Both the position numbers and the translations under genes were made by a program. Positions 17,526-26,020 of a stretch of DNA of 64,000 nucleotides are shown in pieces. The notes below the pieces were generated by a model that did not search any database, was not told the origin of the DNA, and saw nothing but the letters and a program-made list of their open reading frames with translations. The stretch is taken from the NCBI RefSeq assembly GCF_000389635.1, contig NC_021182.1, forward strand, positions 992,001 to 1,056,000, read 5' to 3'. Within the stretch, counting starts at the first letter, position 1. Each line of letters begins with the position of its first letter. The stretch comes from Clostridium pasteurianum BC1 (GTDB lineage Bacteria > Bacillota > Clostridia > Clostridiales > Clostridiaceae).

Positions 17526-18221
17526 TTATTCATGCAGTTTAAACCCTATACCCCATACTGTCTGAATATATTTTGTTTCATTATCTGCCTGAGCAAGCTT
17601 TGTTCGGAGATTACTTATATGTACATTTATTGTATTGTCATCACCAAAAAAATTATCTTTCCACACAGTTTCAAATATATTGGCCTTTGTGAAAACTTTT
17701 TTTGGATTAGACATTAATAATTCCAATATGGAGTATTCTCTAAAGGTTAGAATAATAGGATTATTTCTAATTAAAACTTCTTTTGATTCCATATCTAAAA
17801 TTATATTTTTATAGCTCAATTTTTTATCTGTTATGTTTACTGATGAAAATTCTTTATATCGCCTTAATTGAGCTTGTATTCTTGCAAGTACTTCATGTAT
17901 ATCAAAGGGCTTTCCTATAAAATCATCTGCTCCCAGTCTTAATACATTTATTTTATCTTGCTGGGATACTTTTGCCGATATGACTATAATAGGCATAATT
18001 TTCAGCTTTCTTATTTCAGATATGAGATTTTCGCCACTGATTCCCGGAAGCATTAAATCGAGAAGAACTATGTCATAGTCATACTGTTCTATGCACATTC
18101 TAGCTTCAGAACCGGAATAGGCAGCCCGGACGTTATAGCATTCTTTTGTCAATATATCACACAGTAATGTATTGATATCTGTATCATCCTCAGTTATCAA
18201 TATATTGATATTTGATTTCAT
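17526..18221 (-). CDS. OmpR-family response regulator, orphan
   Basis: A 231-residue response regulator: acidic pocket ITEDDTDI, phosphorylated Asp55 in IVLLDLMLPG, Lys in DFIGKPFDI, and a winged helix with LTFREYSILELLMSNPKKVF and VHISNLRTKL. I start at ATG 18221 because AGAGGTG precedes it at good spacing; the upstream in-frame GTG overlaps that site. No histidine kinase is adjacent. The ABC-2 operon begins about 220 bp downstream on the same strand and is the likely target. The transposon insertion beginning about 115 bp upstream may have removed neighbouring genes. Confidence 0.92.
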   Translation of the reverse strand: MKSNINILITEDDTDINTLLCDILTKECYNVRAAYSGSEARMCIEQYDYDIVLLDLMLPGISGENLISEIRKLKIMPIIVISAKVSQQDKINVLRLGADDFIGKPFDIHEVLARIQAQLRRYKEFSSVNITDKKLSYKNIILDMESKEVLIRNNPIILTFREYSILELLMSNPKKVFTKANIFETVWKDNFFGDDNTINVHISNLRTKLAQADNETKYIQTVWGIGFKLHE

Positions 18222-18488
18222 ACAAATCACCTCTTTGTGTATTATAACATCTTTTGGATTAATCTGGAACGATCTTAAAGGTCAGTGTAAAAAAAGCCTT
18301 ACCCTCAAAAAAGAACCTTTTTGAAGTATATTTTAACTAAAAGGGCGTAATTCTCCAATCCTCAATAGTTTGGAGATGGATAGCTCTTATTATCTTAGGT
18401 TCGATACCTAAAATAATAAATCTTTGATAAGTTATAAAAAGTGATATATTATAAAATCAGTAGTAAAATTGAGAATGAGGTTATTATA

Positions 18489-18888
18489 ATTAACTTAGAT
18501 ACTAATAATCATTCAGTATTCTTGTTAAATTATCACTTAGTATTAGTTATAAAAGTATAGAAGAAAAGTAATAAATGATGAAATATCAAACAGACTAAAA
18601 GAAATATTCGAGTATATATGTCCAACATATAATATTGTTTTAGGCCAGTGGAATCATGATAAAGATCACGTACATCTTTTGTTTAGAGGTTCTCCAAACA
18701 CAGATATATCTAAATTCCTAAATGCTTATAAAAGTGCTAGCAGCAGACTTATAAAAAAAGAATTTCCACATATAATAAAATAGTTATGGAAAGAGTATTT
18801 TTGAAGTAGAAGTTATTGTCTTATAACAACTGGTGGCGCTCCTATAGATATAGTTAGAAAGTATATAGAAAATTAGGGGATGAAATAA
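18489..18888 (+). pseudogene. tnpA: Decayed TnpA (Y1 HUH transposase)
   Basis: The reconstructed protein reads NNHSVFLLNYHLVLVIK, then after a one-base frameshift near 18557 continues as INDEISNRLKEIFEYI. The HUH metal motif survives in NHDKDHVHLLF. Three in-frame stops follow: after PHIIK, in place of a Trp after WKEYF, and near the end after KYIEN. The transposase therefore cannot be made and the element cannot move by itself. The sequence upstream of tnpB otherwise keeps its usual order and spacing. Confidence 0.8.
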
Positions 18889-18897
18889 GGTGATGAT

Positions 18898-19971
18898 ATG
18901 CTAAAGGCTTATAAATACAGGATTTACCCAAATGTAGCACAACAAATATATTTAGCAAAAACTTTTGGCTGTACTAGATTCATATATAATAAGATGTTAG
19001 CAGATAAAATAAATCACTATGAAAAGACTGGTAAAATGTTGAAAAACACACCTTCACAATATAAAGCTGAATTTGAGTGGCTGAAAGAAGTTGATAGTTT
19101 AGCACTTTGTAATACTCAATTAAACCTAGATAAGGCTTATAAAAATTTTTTTAGAGATAAAACTGTTGGATTTCCCAAATTCAAAAGCAAGAAAAGTAAT
19201 TATCATAGCTTTACTACCAATAATCAAAATGGAACTGTGTTTATAGAAAATAGATATATTAAGATACCTAAACTAAAATCCATGATTAAGACAAAAGAAC
19301 ATAGAAAATTCAATGGAATTATAAAAAGTTGTACTGTTTCTAAAACCCCAAGTGGCAAGTATTATATATCAATTTTAGTAGATACAGAAAATATAAAACT
19401 ACATAAAATTGATACTAAAGTAGGGATAGATGTTGGCTTGAAAGATTTTGCAATATGCTCTAATGGTGATGTTTTCAGTAATCCTAAATGGTTTAGGAAA
19501 TCAGAGAAAAGATTAGCAAAGTTACAAAAGTACTTATCAAGAAAACAAAAATGTAGTATGAATAGAAATAAAGCCAGGTTAAAAGTTGCTAAGTTACATG
19601 AGAAAATAATGAATCAAAGAAAAGATTTCTTACACAAGTTATCAACTAAACTTATTAGAGAAAATCAATCTATAGTTATTGAGGACTTGAAAATAAAAAA
19701 TATGATGAAAAATGAAAAATTAGCTAAAGTAATAGGCGAAGCTAGTTGGAGTGAATTTAGAACAATGTTAGAGTATAAAGCAAGCTGGTATGGCAGAGAT
19801 ATTATAATTGCACCTAGTAATTATGCCAGCAGCCAATTATGTTCAGAATGTGGCTGTAAAAATCCACAAGTAAAAAATCTGGCACTAAGAGGGTGGATTT
19901 GTCCTAGCTGTGGTGCACATCACGATAGAGATATAAATGCTAGTAAGAATCTACTGAAATTAGCAATATAA
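18898..19971 (+). CDS. tnpB: TnpB RNA-guided nuclease of IS605 type
   Basis: A 357-residue TnpB with all RuvC acidic positions apparently present: Asp178 in [10 protein letters not shown], Glu262 in [10 protein letters not shown] and Asp343/Asp345 in [11 protein letters not shown]. The zinc ribbon has Cys315-x2-Cys318 and Cys335-x2-Cys338. TnpB proteins are guided by an RNA derived from the element's right end and cut DNA next to a short target motif, which favours retention of the element. The gene is complete although tnpA is destroyed. It begins 10 bp after the tnpA remnant. Confidence 0.93.
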   Translation: MLKAYKYRIYPNVAQQIYLAKTFGCTRFIYNKMLADKINHYEKTGKMLKNTPSQYKAEFEWLKEVDSLALCNTQLNLDKAYKNFFRDKTVGFPKFKSKKSNYHSFTTNNQNGTVFIENRYIKIPKLKSMIKTKEHRKFNGIIKSCTVSKTPSGKYYISILVDTENIKLHKIDTKVGIDVGLKDFAICSNGDVFSNPKWFRKSEKRLAKLQKYLSRKQKCSMNRNKARLKVAKLHEKIMNQRKDFLHKLSTKLIRENQSIVIEDLKIKNMMKNEKLAKVIGEASWSEFRTMLEYKASWYGRDIIIAPSNYASSQLCSECGCKNPQVKNLALRGWICPSCGAHHDRDINASKNLLKLAI

Positions 19972-20077
19972 TTTTGGTATTAGCGAGGTTGGAACGACCT
20001 TGTTAGCGTGGGTAAACTTGCTCCGTTGGGAGTATTGACCACGAAGCCATCCACTTCTATAAGTGGTGGTAGTTCAC
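19972..20077 (+). ncRNA. Predicted omega RNA scaffold at the IS605 right end
   Basis: The 106 bases from the tnpB stop to the element end contain several pairings, ending in the hairpin CCACTTCTATAAGTGG and GGTAGTTCAC. In characterised TnpB systems the guide RNA starts within the tnpB 3' end and its guide is the DNA just past this boundary, which here begins at about 20078 (TAAGGGATTTTCCAAGATAC). The prediction rests on position and analogy. Confidence 0.5.
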
Positions 20078-20078
20078 T

Positions 20079-21543
20079 AAGGGATTTTCCAAGATACTTT
20101 TAATGAAACATAAGATTTCTTCAGAAGCTATAGTTTTTGAAATTACGGAGAGGGCTTCTATTAAAGATTATAAAAGTTTTAGAGCTATTTTAAATAATTA
20201 TATTGAACATGGGTATAAAATTGCTATAGATGATGTAGGATCGGGCTATTCTGGATTAAAAACTATAGCGGAAACAAAACCCAATTACATAAAAATAGAT
20301 ATGGATATCATAAGAGATATTGATAAGGATAGTTTTAAACAGGCAATAATTAAAAATTTTGTAAGTCTCGCACAAAATACAAATTTTAAAATTATAGCAG
20401 AAGGTATAGAAACCGAAGCAGAACTTAATACCTTAATTAAATTAGGAGTTTATGCTGGACAGGGTTTCTTTCTCCAAAAGCCAAAAGACACTTTTTTTGA
20501 TATCACTGAGGAAATAAGAGAAAAAATAATTAATTTAAATAAAAGTCTAAATTCATATTATGAGCTTAAAACTCACTATATTGGACATATTGTAAAAAAG
20601 GAACCAGCTTTTAACTTAAAAATACTGTGCAGTGCAATAAAAAATTATTTCGTTGAATCAACAGCAGCAGGAGCGTGTATTGTTGATGACGAAAATTATC
20701 CAGCAGGCCTTGTAATGGAGCATACTTTAAATTCCATGCTAGCTACACAGTATGGCAATGCTATTTTTTCAAAGAGAGCGGTTTCTCTAGTAATGGATAA
20801 TCAAGCTCTAATTGTAGATTATTATACACCTATAGATAAAGTTTCAAAAGCTGCCATGGCAAGAAATAATGAAAAAATATATGACTATGTCATTGTTACC
20901 CAAGAATCTAAGTACTGTGGTATAGTTACAATAAAAAATTTATTGTAACTATACCATACTGGAAAAAAACTATGCAAAGGAATTGAATCCATTAACTGGA
21001 CTCCCAGGAAATATTATTATTGACAGAGTACTGAATGATACGATTTCTTATGGCAGAGAATTCTGTGTTCTATATTTTGATTTAAATAATTTTAAAGTTT
21101 ATAATGACACTTATGGCTTTGAAAATGGAGATAAGGTTATAAAATTTACAGCCAATTGTATTCAGAATCAAATTAATTCTTCTACAACATACAATGGATT
21201 TGTTGGACATGTTGGAGGCGATGATTTTGTATGTGTAGTTGAAACTGGTTATGAAAACTGCACAGATATATGTAAGGATTTTATTTCCGTCTTTGATAAG
21301 GAAATTTTGAATTTCTTTAGTGAAGAAGATAGAGAAAAGGGTTATGTAATAGCCTCCGATAGGAATGGAAGTAAGAATATGTTTGGGTTGACTTCCATAG
21401 CTATTGCTGGCATTTATGGAAAATTTAATAGTTTTTCAAATTCTTCTGAGATTTCCAAATCTGTAGCGGCTGTAAAAAAGGAAGTAAAAAAGGAAAAGAA
21501 AAGTCATTATATTATAAAAGGCATAGATGTTTCCAGTGAGTAA
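20079..21543 (+). pseudogene. Truncated and frameshifted EAL-CBS-GGDEF protein
   Basis: From the transposon edge an open frame encodes the C-terminal half of an EAL domain (EITERAS, AIDDVGSGYSGL, YIKIDMDI, IIAEGIETEAE) but not the EALLR start. A CBS pair follows, and the frame stops at 20948. The next frame picks up directly (YTILEKNYAKELNPLTGLPG) and encodes a GGDEF domain with GGDDFV, ending at 21543. One original protein of EAL-CBS-GGDEF layout has thus lost its N-terminus and suffered a frameshift near 20940. c-di-GMP hydrolysis is certainly lost; the GGDEF part would need its own start, for instance ATG 20983. Confidence 0.75.
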
Positions 21544-21560
21544 AATTTTTTAATATATAT

Positions 21561-21615
21561 AAGTACCTTAGGGAGTAAAACATTTATTAAATTACTTCTA
21601 AGGTGCTTTTTACAT
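21561..21615 (+). terminator. Intrinsic terminator after the GGDEF remnant
   Basis: GTACCTTAGGGAGTAA pairs with TTACTTCTAAGGTGC across a short loop and is followed by TTTTTA. Confidence 0.75.
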
Positions 21616-21658
21616 ATTCAAAATTTATGATATAATCTTTTAAGGGAGGCGTGATAAT

Positions 21659-22258
21659 GTGAGTAATGTGTTGATTAAAGATATGAATATTACTGAAATT
21701 GAGGGTTATATTAAAAAAGCAGAGTATAAAATTAGAGAATTAGTAAAAGATTATGCTAATGCCACTGAAGAAAAATTAATAAATAATTCTGAAATGCATG
21801 ATTTTGCCAAAAGAGCATATAATATAAGAGAAATATTTGAATATGTTCAATGGAACATGGATAAAATAGCAATTATTGGAAATGTAGATCTAAGTAACCG
21901 TATTAAACCTAGGCGTGGAGAAATTTGGACTTGTCAGCTGGGAAAAAATATAGGTTCAGAGGAGAATAAAATTAGACCTGCAATAATTATCCAAAATAAT
22001 ACGGGAAACGATAGGGGACCAACAACCATAATAGTGCCTATATCCAATAGACCAAAAAAAATTGCCACTCATATTGAAATTAAAAAAAATGATTACAAAC
22101 TAGTAGAAGGTGAAAAAAATTTAATTACAGGAACTATTTTATGTGAGCAAATTAAGGTGGTATCAAAAGTTAGGCTTGGCAGACACGTTGCTACACTTGA
22201 AGACGATTTCCTGAATAATATTTTAAAACCAAAATTAAAGCTATCCATAAATGTATAA
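21659..22258 (+). CDS. MazF/PemK-like protein with N-terminal extension
   Basis: A 199-residue protein. Residues about 80-195 form a MazF/PemK fold: IKPRRGEIWTCQLG, the conserved ENKIRPAIIIQN and GPTTIIVPIS. Members of this family are usually mRNA endonucleases of about 110 residues. The first 80 residues are an unusual charged helical extension (YIKKAEYKIRELVKDYANAT). No antitoxin gene is adjacent on either side, so the extension might serve that role or the antitoxin may be elsewhere. GTG 21659 follows GGGAGG at normal spacing; the overlapping ATG reads ATG TGA. Confidence 0.78.
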   Translation: MSNVLIKDMNITEIEGYIKKAEYKIRELVKDYANATEEKLINNSEMHDFAKRAYNIREIFEYVQWNMDKIAIIGNVDLSNRIKPRRGEIWTCQLGKNIGSEENKIRPAIIIQNNTGNDRGPTTIIVPISNRPKKIATHIEIKKNDYKLVEGEKNLITGTILCEQIKVVSKVRLGRHVATLEDDFLNNILKPKLKLSINV

Positions 22259-22387
22259 ATTATAATTAAAAATGAATATCTATTAATAATAAGTATTAAT
22301 TATTAATAAAATGTATATGTTTTCATAAAAATAACTATGGTATTAATAGAAAAATTTATACAAAACTATTGATTATATAATAACAAG

Positions 22388-22545
22388 GTGTTATTATAAG
22401 ACTTGTGTGATACATACCTAGCTTTGGTTAGGAGATTCTTTCTCATATTTTTCGCTAACATACTCGGCAAAGGTCGGGAGATTATATAACATATAAGGAG
22501 GCTTCCTCATTGTGTATATTTATGCATAATGAGGAAGCCTTTTGA
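22388..22545 (+). ncRNA. Structured RNA with two tandem covarying hairpins
   Basis: A TATAAT box at 22376-22381 predicts a transcript starting near 22388 and ending at the terminator at 22545. Two copies of one motif lie exactly 46 bases apart. ACATAC, a 5-bp stem with a 4-base loop, and GAGATT occupy 22412-22437 and again 22458-22483. The stems are CTAGC/GTTAG and TCGGC/GTCGG, so the second and third pairs change on both sides and stay paired. No protein frame fits, and the only gene downstream (mogA) runs toward it. I do not recognise the class; it could be a riboswitch-like or protein-binding RNA. Confidence 0.6.
22499..22545 (+). terminator. Strong intrinsic terminator
   Basis: AGGCTTCCTCATT and AATGAGGAAGCCT form a perfect 13-bp stem followed by TTTTGATT on the plus strand. 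The T-run is on this strand only, so it serves the RNA at 22388 rather than mogA. Confidence 0.85.
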
Positions 22546-22582
22546 TTACTCCACTATTAAAAATAATAATAAAACTTGATTT

Positions 22583-23074
22583 TTACTTTCGTCCACATTC
22601 AGATGCATTTCCAGTTAAAATGTCAATACCATGGGGAAGTGCGGGTAATACTACTTCTAAATTTTCTACTGCTCCTTTTGGACTTCCAGGTAAATTAATT
22701 ATGAGAGTGCTTTTTCTTATGCCGCTTACTGCTCTTGACAGCATTGCTTTAGGAGTTATCTTTAGAGAGGCATTTCTCATTGCCTCAGGGATTCCAGGCA
22801 CCTGTTTTTCTATTACATCTATTGTGGCCTCAGGAGTCACATCTCTTTTAGAGAAACCTGTACCTCCGTTTGTAAGCACTAAATTGATGCCTACAGTGTC
22901 AGAAAGGTATATTAATTCCTTCTTTATAATGTCAATTTCATCAGGTATTATTTTGTAATAGTCTACAGAGTATTTATCCTCTGGGAGAGTGTCTTTTATA
23001 GATGGACCTGTGGTGTCTTCTCTTTCATTTCTGGAGCCTTTATCGCTTATGGTTAATATTGCAGTGCTTATCAT
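22583..23074 (-). CDS. mogA: Molybdopterin adenylyltransferase, MogA/MoaB family
   Basis: A 163-residue soluble protein of the MoaB/Mog fold that activates molybdopterin by adenylation before metal insertion by MoeA. The diagnostic motif LVLTNGGTGFSKRDVTPEAT binds the pterin phosphate, and the opening AILTISDKGSRNEREDTTGP is standard. The ATG follows AGGAGG. It runs away from the fdhF cluster from the same intergenic region, so formate dehydrogenase and cofactor genes could be regulated together. Confidence 0.93.
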   Translation of the reverse strand: MISTAILTISDKGSRNEREDTTGPSIKDTLPEDKYSVDYYKIIPDEIDIIKKELIYLSDTVGINLVLTNGGTGFSKRDVTPEATIDVIEKQVPGIPEAMRNASLKITPKAMLSRAVSGIRKSTLIINLPGSPKGAVENLEVVLPALPHGIDILTGNASECGRK

Positions 23075-23355
23075 TTTTTATTCCTCCTAGTTAGCTTATT
23101 AATAGTAATTATACTACAGTTTTTTTTAGTAAATAAACTTCAATTTGTAATATTTGAATATTATATAATGTGGTGACTTGTCATATTAAACTAAAAGTAT
23201 GAAAAATAAGTCGTATTATGATTTGACTATTAGAAATAAAGAGAGTAAAATATGTACTAGAAAATGATAGAACCATATTAATAACAATAAAGTTAATAGA
23301 CCCAATGGTTTGATTGGAAAGAAAGATATTTAGTTAATATTTTAACTTTTAGATG

Positions 23356-23405
23356 AACCAGTGCAGATGTATAAAATTGAAAATGCATTGTACTGGTTTT
23401 TTGTT
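23356..23405 (+). terminator. Intrinsic terminator in the fdhF upstream region
   Basis: AACCAGTGCAGATGTAT pairs with ATGCATTGTACTGGTT and is followed by TTTTTTG. It lies about 450 bp before fdhF and points toward it. It therefore either ends a short unrecognised transcript from 23160-23355 or acts as an attenuator for the fdhF operon. Confidence 0.65.
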
Positions 23406-23482
23406 TTGTCTTTTATACGTTATCAGTGTAAAAATTATCAATGAATCTTACAAGTGGGAGTAAAGAGTGGCTACGTCCCTGG

Positions 23483-23612
23483 ATAACGATTTACCCTAAA
23501 GGACAACGATTTATAAGTATCACAAACCGATACTAAGAACTCTGTTAGTAAGCATCAGAGGTCATAAACAAAAACTTCACCTGATGCCAAGAACTCTGTT
23601 TATACAATAAAC
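23483..23612 (+). promoter_or_regulatory. Structured repeat-rich fdhF leader region
   Basis: Three layers of repetition occur in 130 bases. GGATAACGATTTA and GGACAACGATTTA are direct repeats 20 bp apart. A GTATC/GATAC hairpin and a GCATCAG/CTGATGC hairpin are each followed, after one or two bases, by the identical AAGAACTCTGTT (23535-23546 and 23589-23600, 54 bases apart). The hairpin-plus-motif repetition suggests an RNA leader or a tandem regulator site. A metal or cofactor-sensing role is only a guess from the downstream molybdenum genes. Confidence 0.45.
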
Positions 23613-23640
23613 TAAGTTAATATGTGGATAACTTTAATTT

Positions 23641-23803
23641 AGGCATATTCAAAAAATAAATAGGCCAGTATGTTAGTATATTTTAAATTCTACTGCGTCA
23701 ACAGAACCCTCTGATAGCCCACTATCATCAGAACCTGTTTCCTTGTTTAATTTAAAATATACGTCACATCTTTGATCTATTATTTATTTTCATATGCCTT
23801 ATC
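23641..23803. repeat. MITE-like repeat, AGGCATA family, long copy
   Basis: About 163 bp with imperfect terminal inverted repeats: AGGCATATTCAAAAAATAAA on the left and TTATTTATTTTCATATGCCT on the right. A second internal inverted pair is TATATTTTAAATT / AATTTAAAATATA. It lies 48 bp before the fdhF start codon, so it is part of the fdhF leader or carries its promoter. Confidence 0.65.
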
Positions 23804-23851
23804 AAAGAAATATCTGTGGATAATTTTATAGATATATGAGGAGTGTAGTGT

Positions 23852-25993
23852 ATGGAAGAAAAAGTTTTAACAGTATGTCCCTATTGCGGTAGTGGATGTA
23901 ATTTATATTTAGTAGTAGAAGATGGAAAGATTGTACGTGCAGAACCAGCTAATGGTGTAACCAATGAAGGTAAGCTCTGTTTAAAGGGATATTACGGCTG
24001 GGACTTTTTAAATGATCCTCAACTTCTAACCTCAAGACTAAAGAAACCAATGATAAGAAAAAGTGGTGTTTTAGAAGAGGTTTCCTGGGATGAAGCTATA
24101 AAATTTACAGCAGAAAATCTTATGAGAATAAAAGCTAAATATGGTGCTGATGCTATCTTAGGTACAGGCTCTGCAAGAGGGCCTGGAAATGAACCGAACT
24201 ATGTAATGCAGAAATTTATAAGAGCAGCAGTGGGTACCAACAATATTGATAACTGTGCCAGAGTATGCCATGGCCCTTCTGTAGCAGGTCTTGACTATTC
24301 ATTAGGCGGTGCGGCTATGTCAAATTCAATTCCTGAGATTGAAAACACAGATGTGGTGTTTGTATTTGGCTATAACCCATCTGAAACCCACCCTATTGTA
24401 GCCAGAAGGATAATTAAGGCAAGGGAAAAGGGTGCAAAAATAATTGTAGCAGATCCGAGAAAAATAGAAACTGTAAAAATTTCAGATTTGTGGCTTCAAC
24501 TAAAGGGTGGAACTAATATGGCTCTTGTAAATGCCTTGGGCAATGTACTTATAAATGAAAAATTATATGACAGCGAATTTGTGAAAAAGTATACAGAGGG
24601 TTTTGAGGAATACAAAGCTGCAGTAGAAAAATATACTCCTGAATACGCAGAAGAGATAACTGGTGTCAGTGCTGATTATATAAGAAAAGCTATGAAGATA
24701 TATGCTAAAGCTAAAACTGCTACTATTTTATACGGCATGGGAGTATGCCAATTTTCACAGGCAGTGGATGTAGTAAAGGGACTGGCTTCCCTGGCACTAT
24801 TAACAGGAAATCTTGGAAAGCCTAATGTGGGAATTGGACCAGTTCGTGGACAAAATAATGTACAGGGTACTTGCGATATGGGAATGCTTCCTAATAAATT
24901 TCCAGGTTATCAATCTGTTGAAGATAAAAAGGTTAGGGAAAAATTTGAAAAGGCCTGGGGAGTAAAGCTTCCTAGTAAAAAAGGACACTTTTTAACAGAG
25001 GTACCAGCGCTGGTGCTTAAACAGGACAAGATAAAGGCTTACTATATCTTTGGAGAAGATCCGGCTCAAAGTGATCCTAATGCAGCAGAACTTAGACAGG
25101 CTCTCGATAAGCTGGAGTTTGTAGTAGTTCAGGATATATTTATGAATAAAACTGCTCTTCATGCAGATGTAATTCTTCCGGCCACTTCCTGGGGAGAGCA
25201 CGATGGTGTATACAGCGCTGCAGACAGGGGCTTTCAGAGAATAAGAAAGGCTGTAGAACCAATGGGAGATGTTAAGGATGATTGGGAAATAATCTGTGAA
25301 ATATCTACTGCTATGGGATATCCTATGAAATATAAAAATACAGAAGAAATTTGGGATGAAATGAGAAGTCTTTGCCCAAAATTTGCTGGAGCAAGTTATG
25401 AAAAGATAGAAAAACAGGGGGCAGTACTTTGGCCTTGTGTTTCAGAGGAAGATCCAGGTACACCTTATCTGTATAAAGGTGGTAAATTCATGACAGAAAG
25501 CGGAAAGGGAAAATTATTTGCCTGTGAATGGAGGTCTCCTCTGGAATTAGTAGATGAAAGCTACCCTTTGGTACTTTCTACGGTGAGAGAGATTGGACAT
25601 TATTCTGTAAGGACTATGACAGGAAACTGTCGTGCACTTCAGAGACTGGCAGATGAACCTGGATATATAGAAATAAGTAAAGAAGATGCAGAAGAACTTA
25701 ATATAAAAGATCAGGAACTGGTAAGAGTCAGTTCTCGTAGAGGTAGTATAATCACTCGTGCTGCTGTTGCGGAAAGGGTAAAAAAAGGTGCTACTTATAT
25801 GACTTATCAATGGTGGGTAGGTGCATGTAATGAACTTACTATTGATAGCTTGGATCCAATTTCCAAGACACCTGAATTTAAATACTGTGCAGTTAGGCTT
25901 GAGAGGATTCAGGATCAGGAAGAAGCAGAGAAAAATGTTCAAGATAATTATGATAGTATAAAGAAGCAAATGAGAGTAAAAAACGTAAAATAA
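23852..25993 (+). CDS. fdhF: Formate dehydrogenase catalytic subunit, Cys type
   Basis: A 713-residue molybdopterin oxidoreductase. The N-terminal 4Fe-4S cluster is bound by Cys9, Cys12, Cys16 and Cys43. The metal ligand position in NIDNCARVCHGP is Cys139, where E. coli FdhF has selenocysteine, so no UGA recoding is needed. A Mo/W-bis-MGD cofactor is expected. It should interconvert formate and CO2 in the cytoplasm. The two ferredoxin-like proteins downstream (27822 and 28357) would carry electrons, perhaps to ferredoxin or hydrogenase. No NAD-binding subunit is present here. moeA and mobB follow closely, linking enzyme and cofactor supply. The start has a weak GAGG site. Confidence 0.94.
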   Translation: MEEKVLTVCPYCGSGCNLYLVVEDGKIVRAEPANGVTNEGKLCLKGYYGWDFLNDPQLLTSRLKKPMIRKSGVLEEVSWDEAIKFTAENLMRIKAKYGADAILGTGSARGPGNEPNYVMQKFIRAAVGTNNIDNCARVCHGPSVAGLDYSLGGAAMSNSIPEIENTDVVFVFGYNPSETHPIVARRIIKAREKGAKIIVADPRKIETVKISDLWLQLKGGTNMALVNALGNVLINEKLYDSEFVKKYTEGFEEYKAAVEKYTPEYAEEITGVSADYIRKAMKIYAKAKTATILYGMGVCQFSQAVDVVKGLASLALLTGNLGKPNVGIGPVRGQNNVQGTCDMGMLPNKFPGYQSVEDKKVREKFEKAWGVKLPSKKGHFLTEVPALVLKQDKIKAYYIFGEDPAQSDPNAAELRQALDKLEFVVVQDIFMNKTALHADVILPATSWGEHDGVYSAADRGFQRIRKAVEPMGDVKDDWEIICEISTAMGYPMKYKNTEEIWDEMRSLCPKFAGASYEKIEKQGAVLWPCVSEEDPGTPYLYKGGKFMTESGKGKLFACEWRSPLELVDESYPLVLSTVREIGHYSVRTMTGNCRALQRLADEPGYIEISKEDAEELNIKDQELVRVSSRRGSIITRAAVAERVKKGATYMTYQWWVGACNELTIDSLDPISKTPEFKYCAVRLERIQDQEEAEKNVQDNYDSIKKQMRVKNVK

Positions 25994-26020
25994 AAATAAT
26001 TTTATGTGAGGAAAATTTAG

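Larger units (their letters stand above)
18337..20077 (+). mobile_element. IS200/IS605-family element with dead tnpA and intact tnpB
   Basis: The left boundary is placed after TTTAA (18332-18336), a sequence like known TnpB target motifs. It is followed by a CTCCAA/TTGGAG hairpin at about 18352-18380. The right end is the hairpin CCACTTCTATAAGTGG (20051-20066) and terminal GGTAGTTCAC ending at 20077. No target duplication is expected for this family. Inside are a decayed tnpA and a complete tnpB. The right end abuts a truncated EAL-domain gene. The left edge is less certain than the right. Confidence 0.72.

Noticed and set aside
22388-22545. Guanidine-II, preQ1 or c-di-GMP riboswitch identity for the tandem hairpin RNA
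   Set aside because: The loops are TTTG and AAAG, not the ACGR of guanidine-II, and the conserved cores of the other classes are missing.
23200-23268. A 22-residue frame upstream of the fdhF leader terminator
   Set aside because: Weak ribosome binding site and no recognisable family. It could be a leader peptide, but nothing in its codons suggests attenuation.
23483-23612. Assignment of the fdhF leader as a Moco riboswitch
   Set aside because: The known Moco consensus could not be matched by eye, and the two hairpin-AAGAACTCTGTT units do not resemble it. Left as an unknown structured leader.
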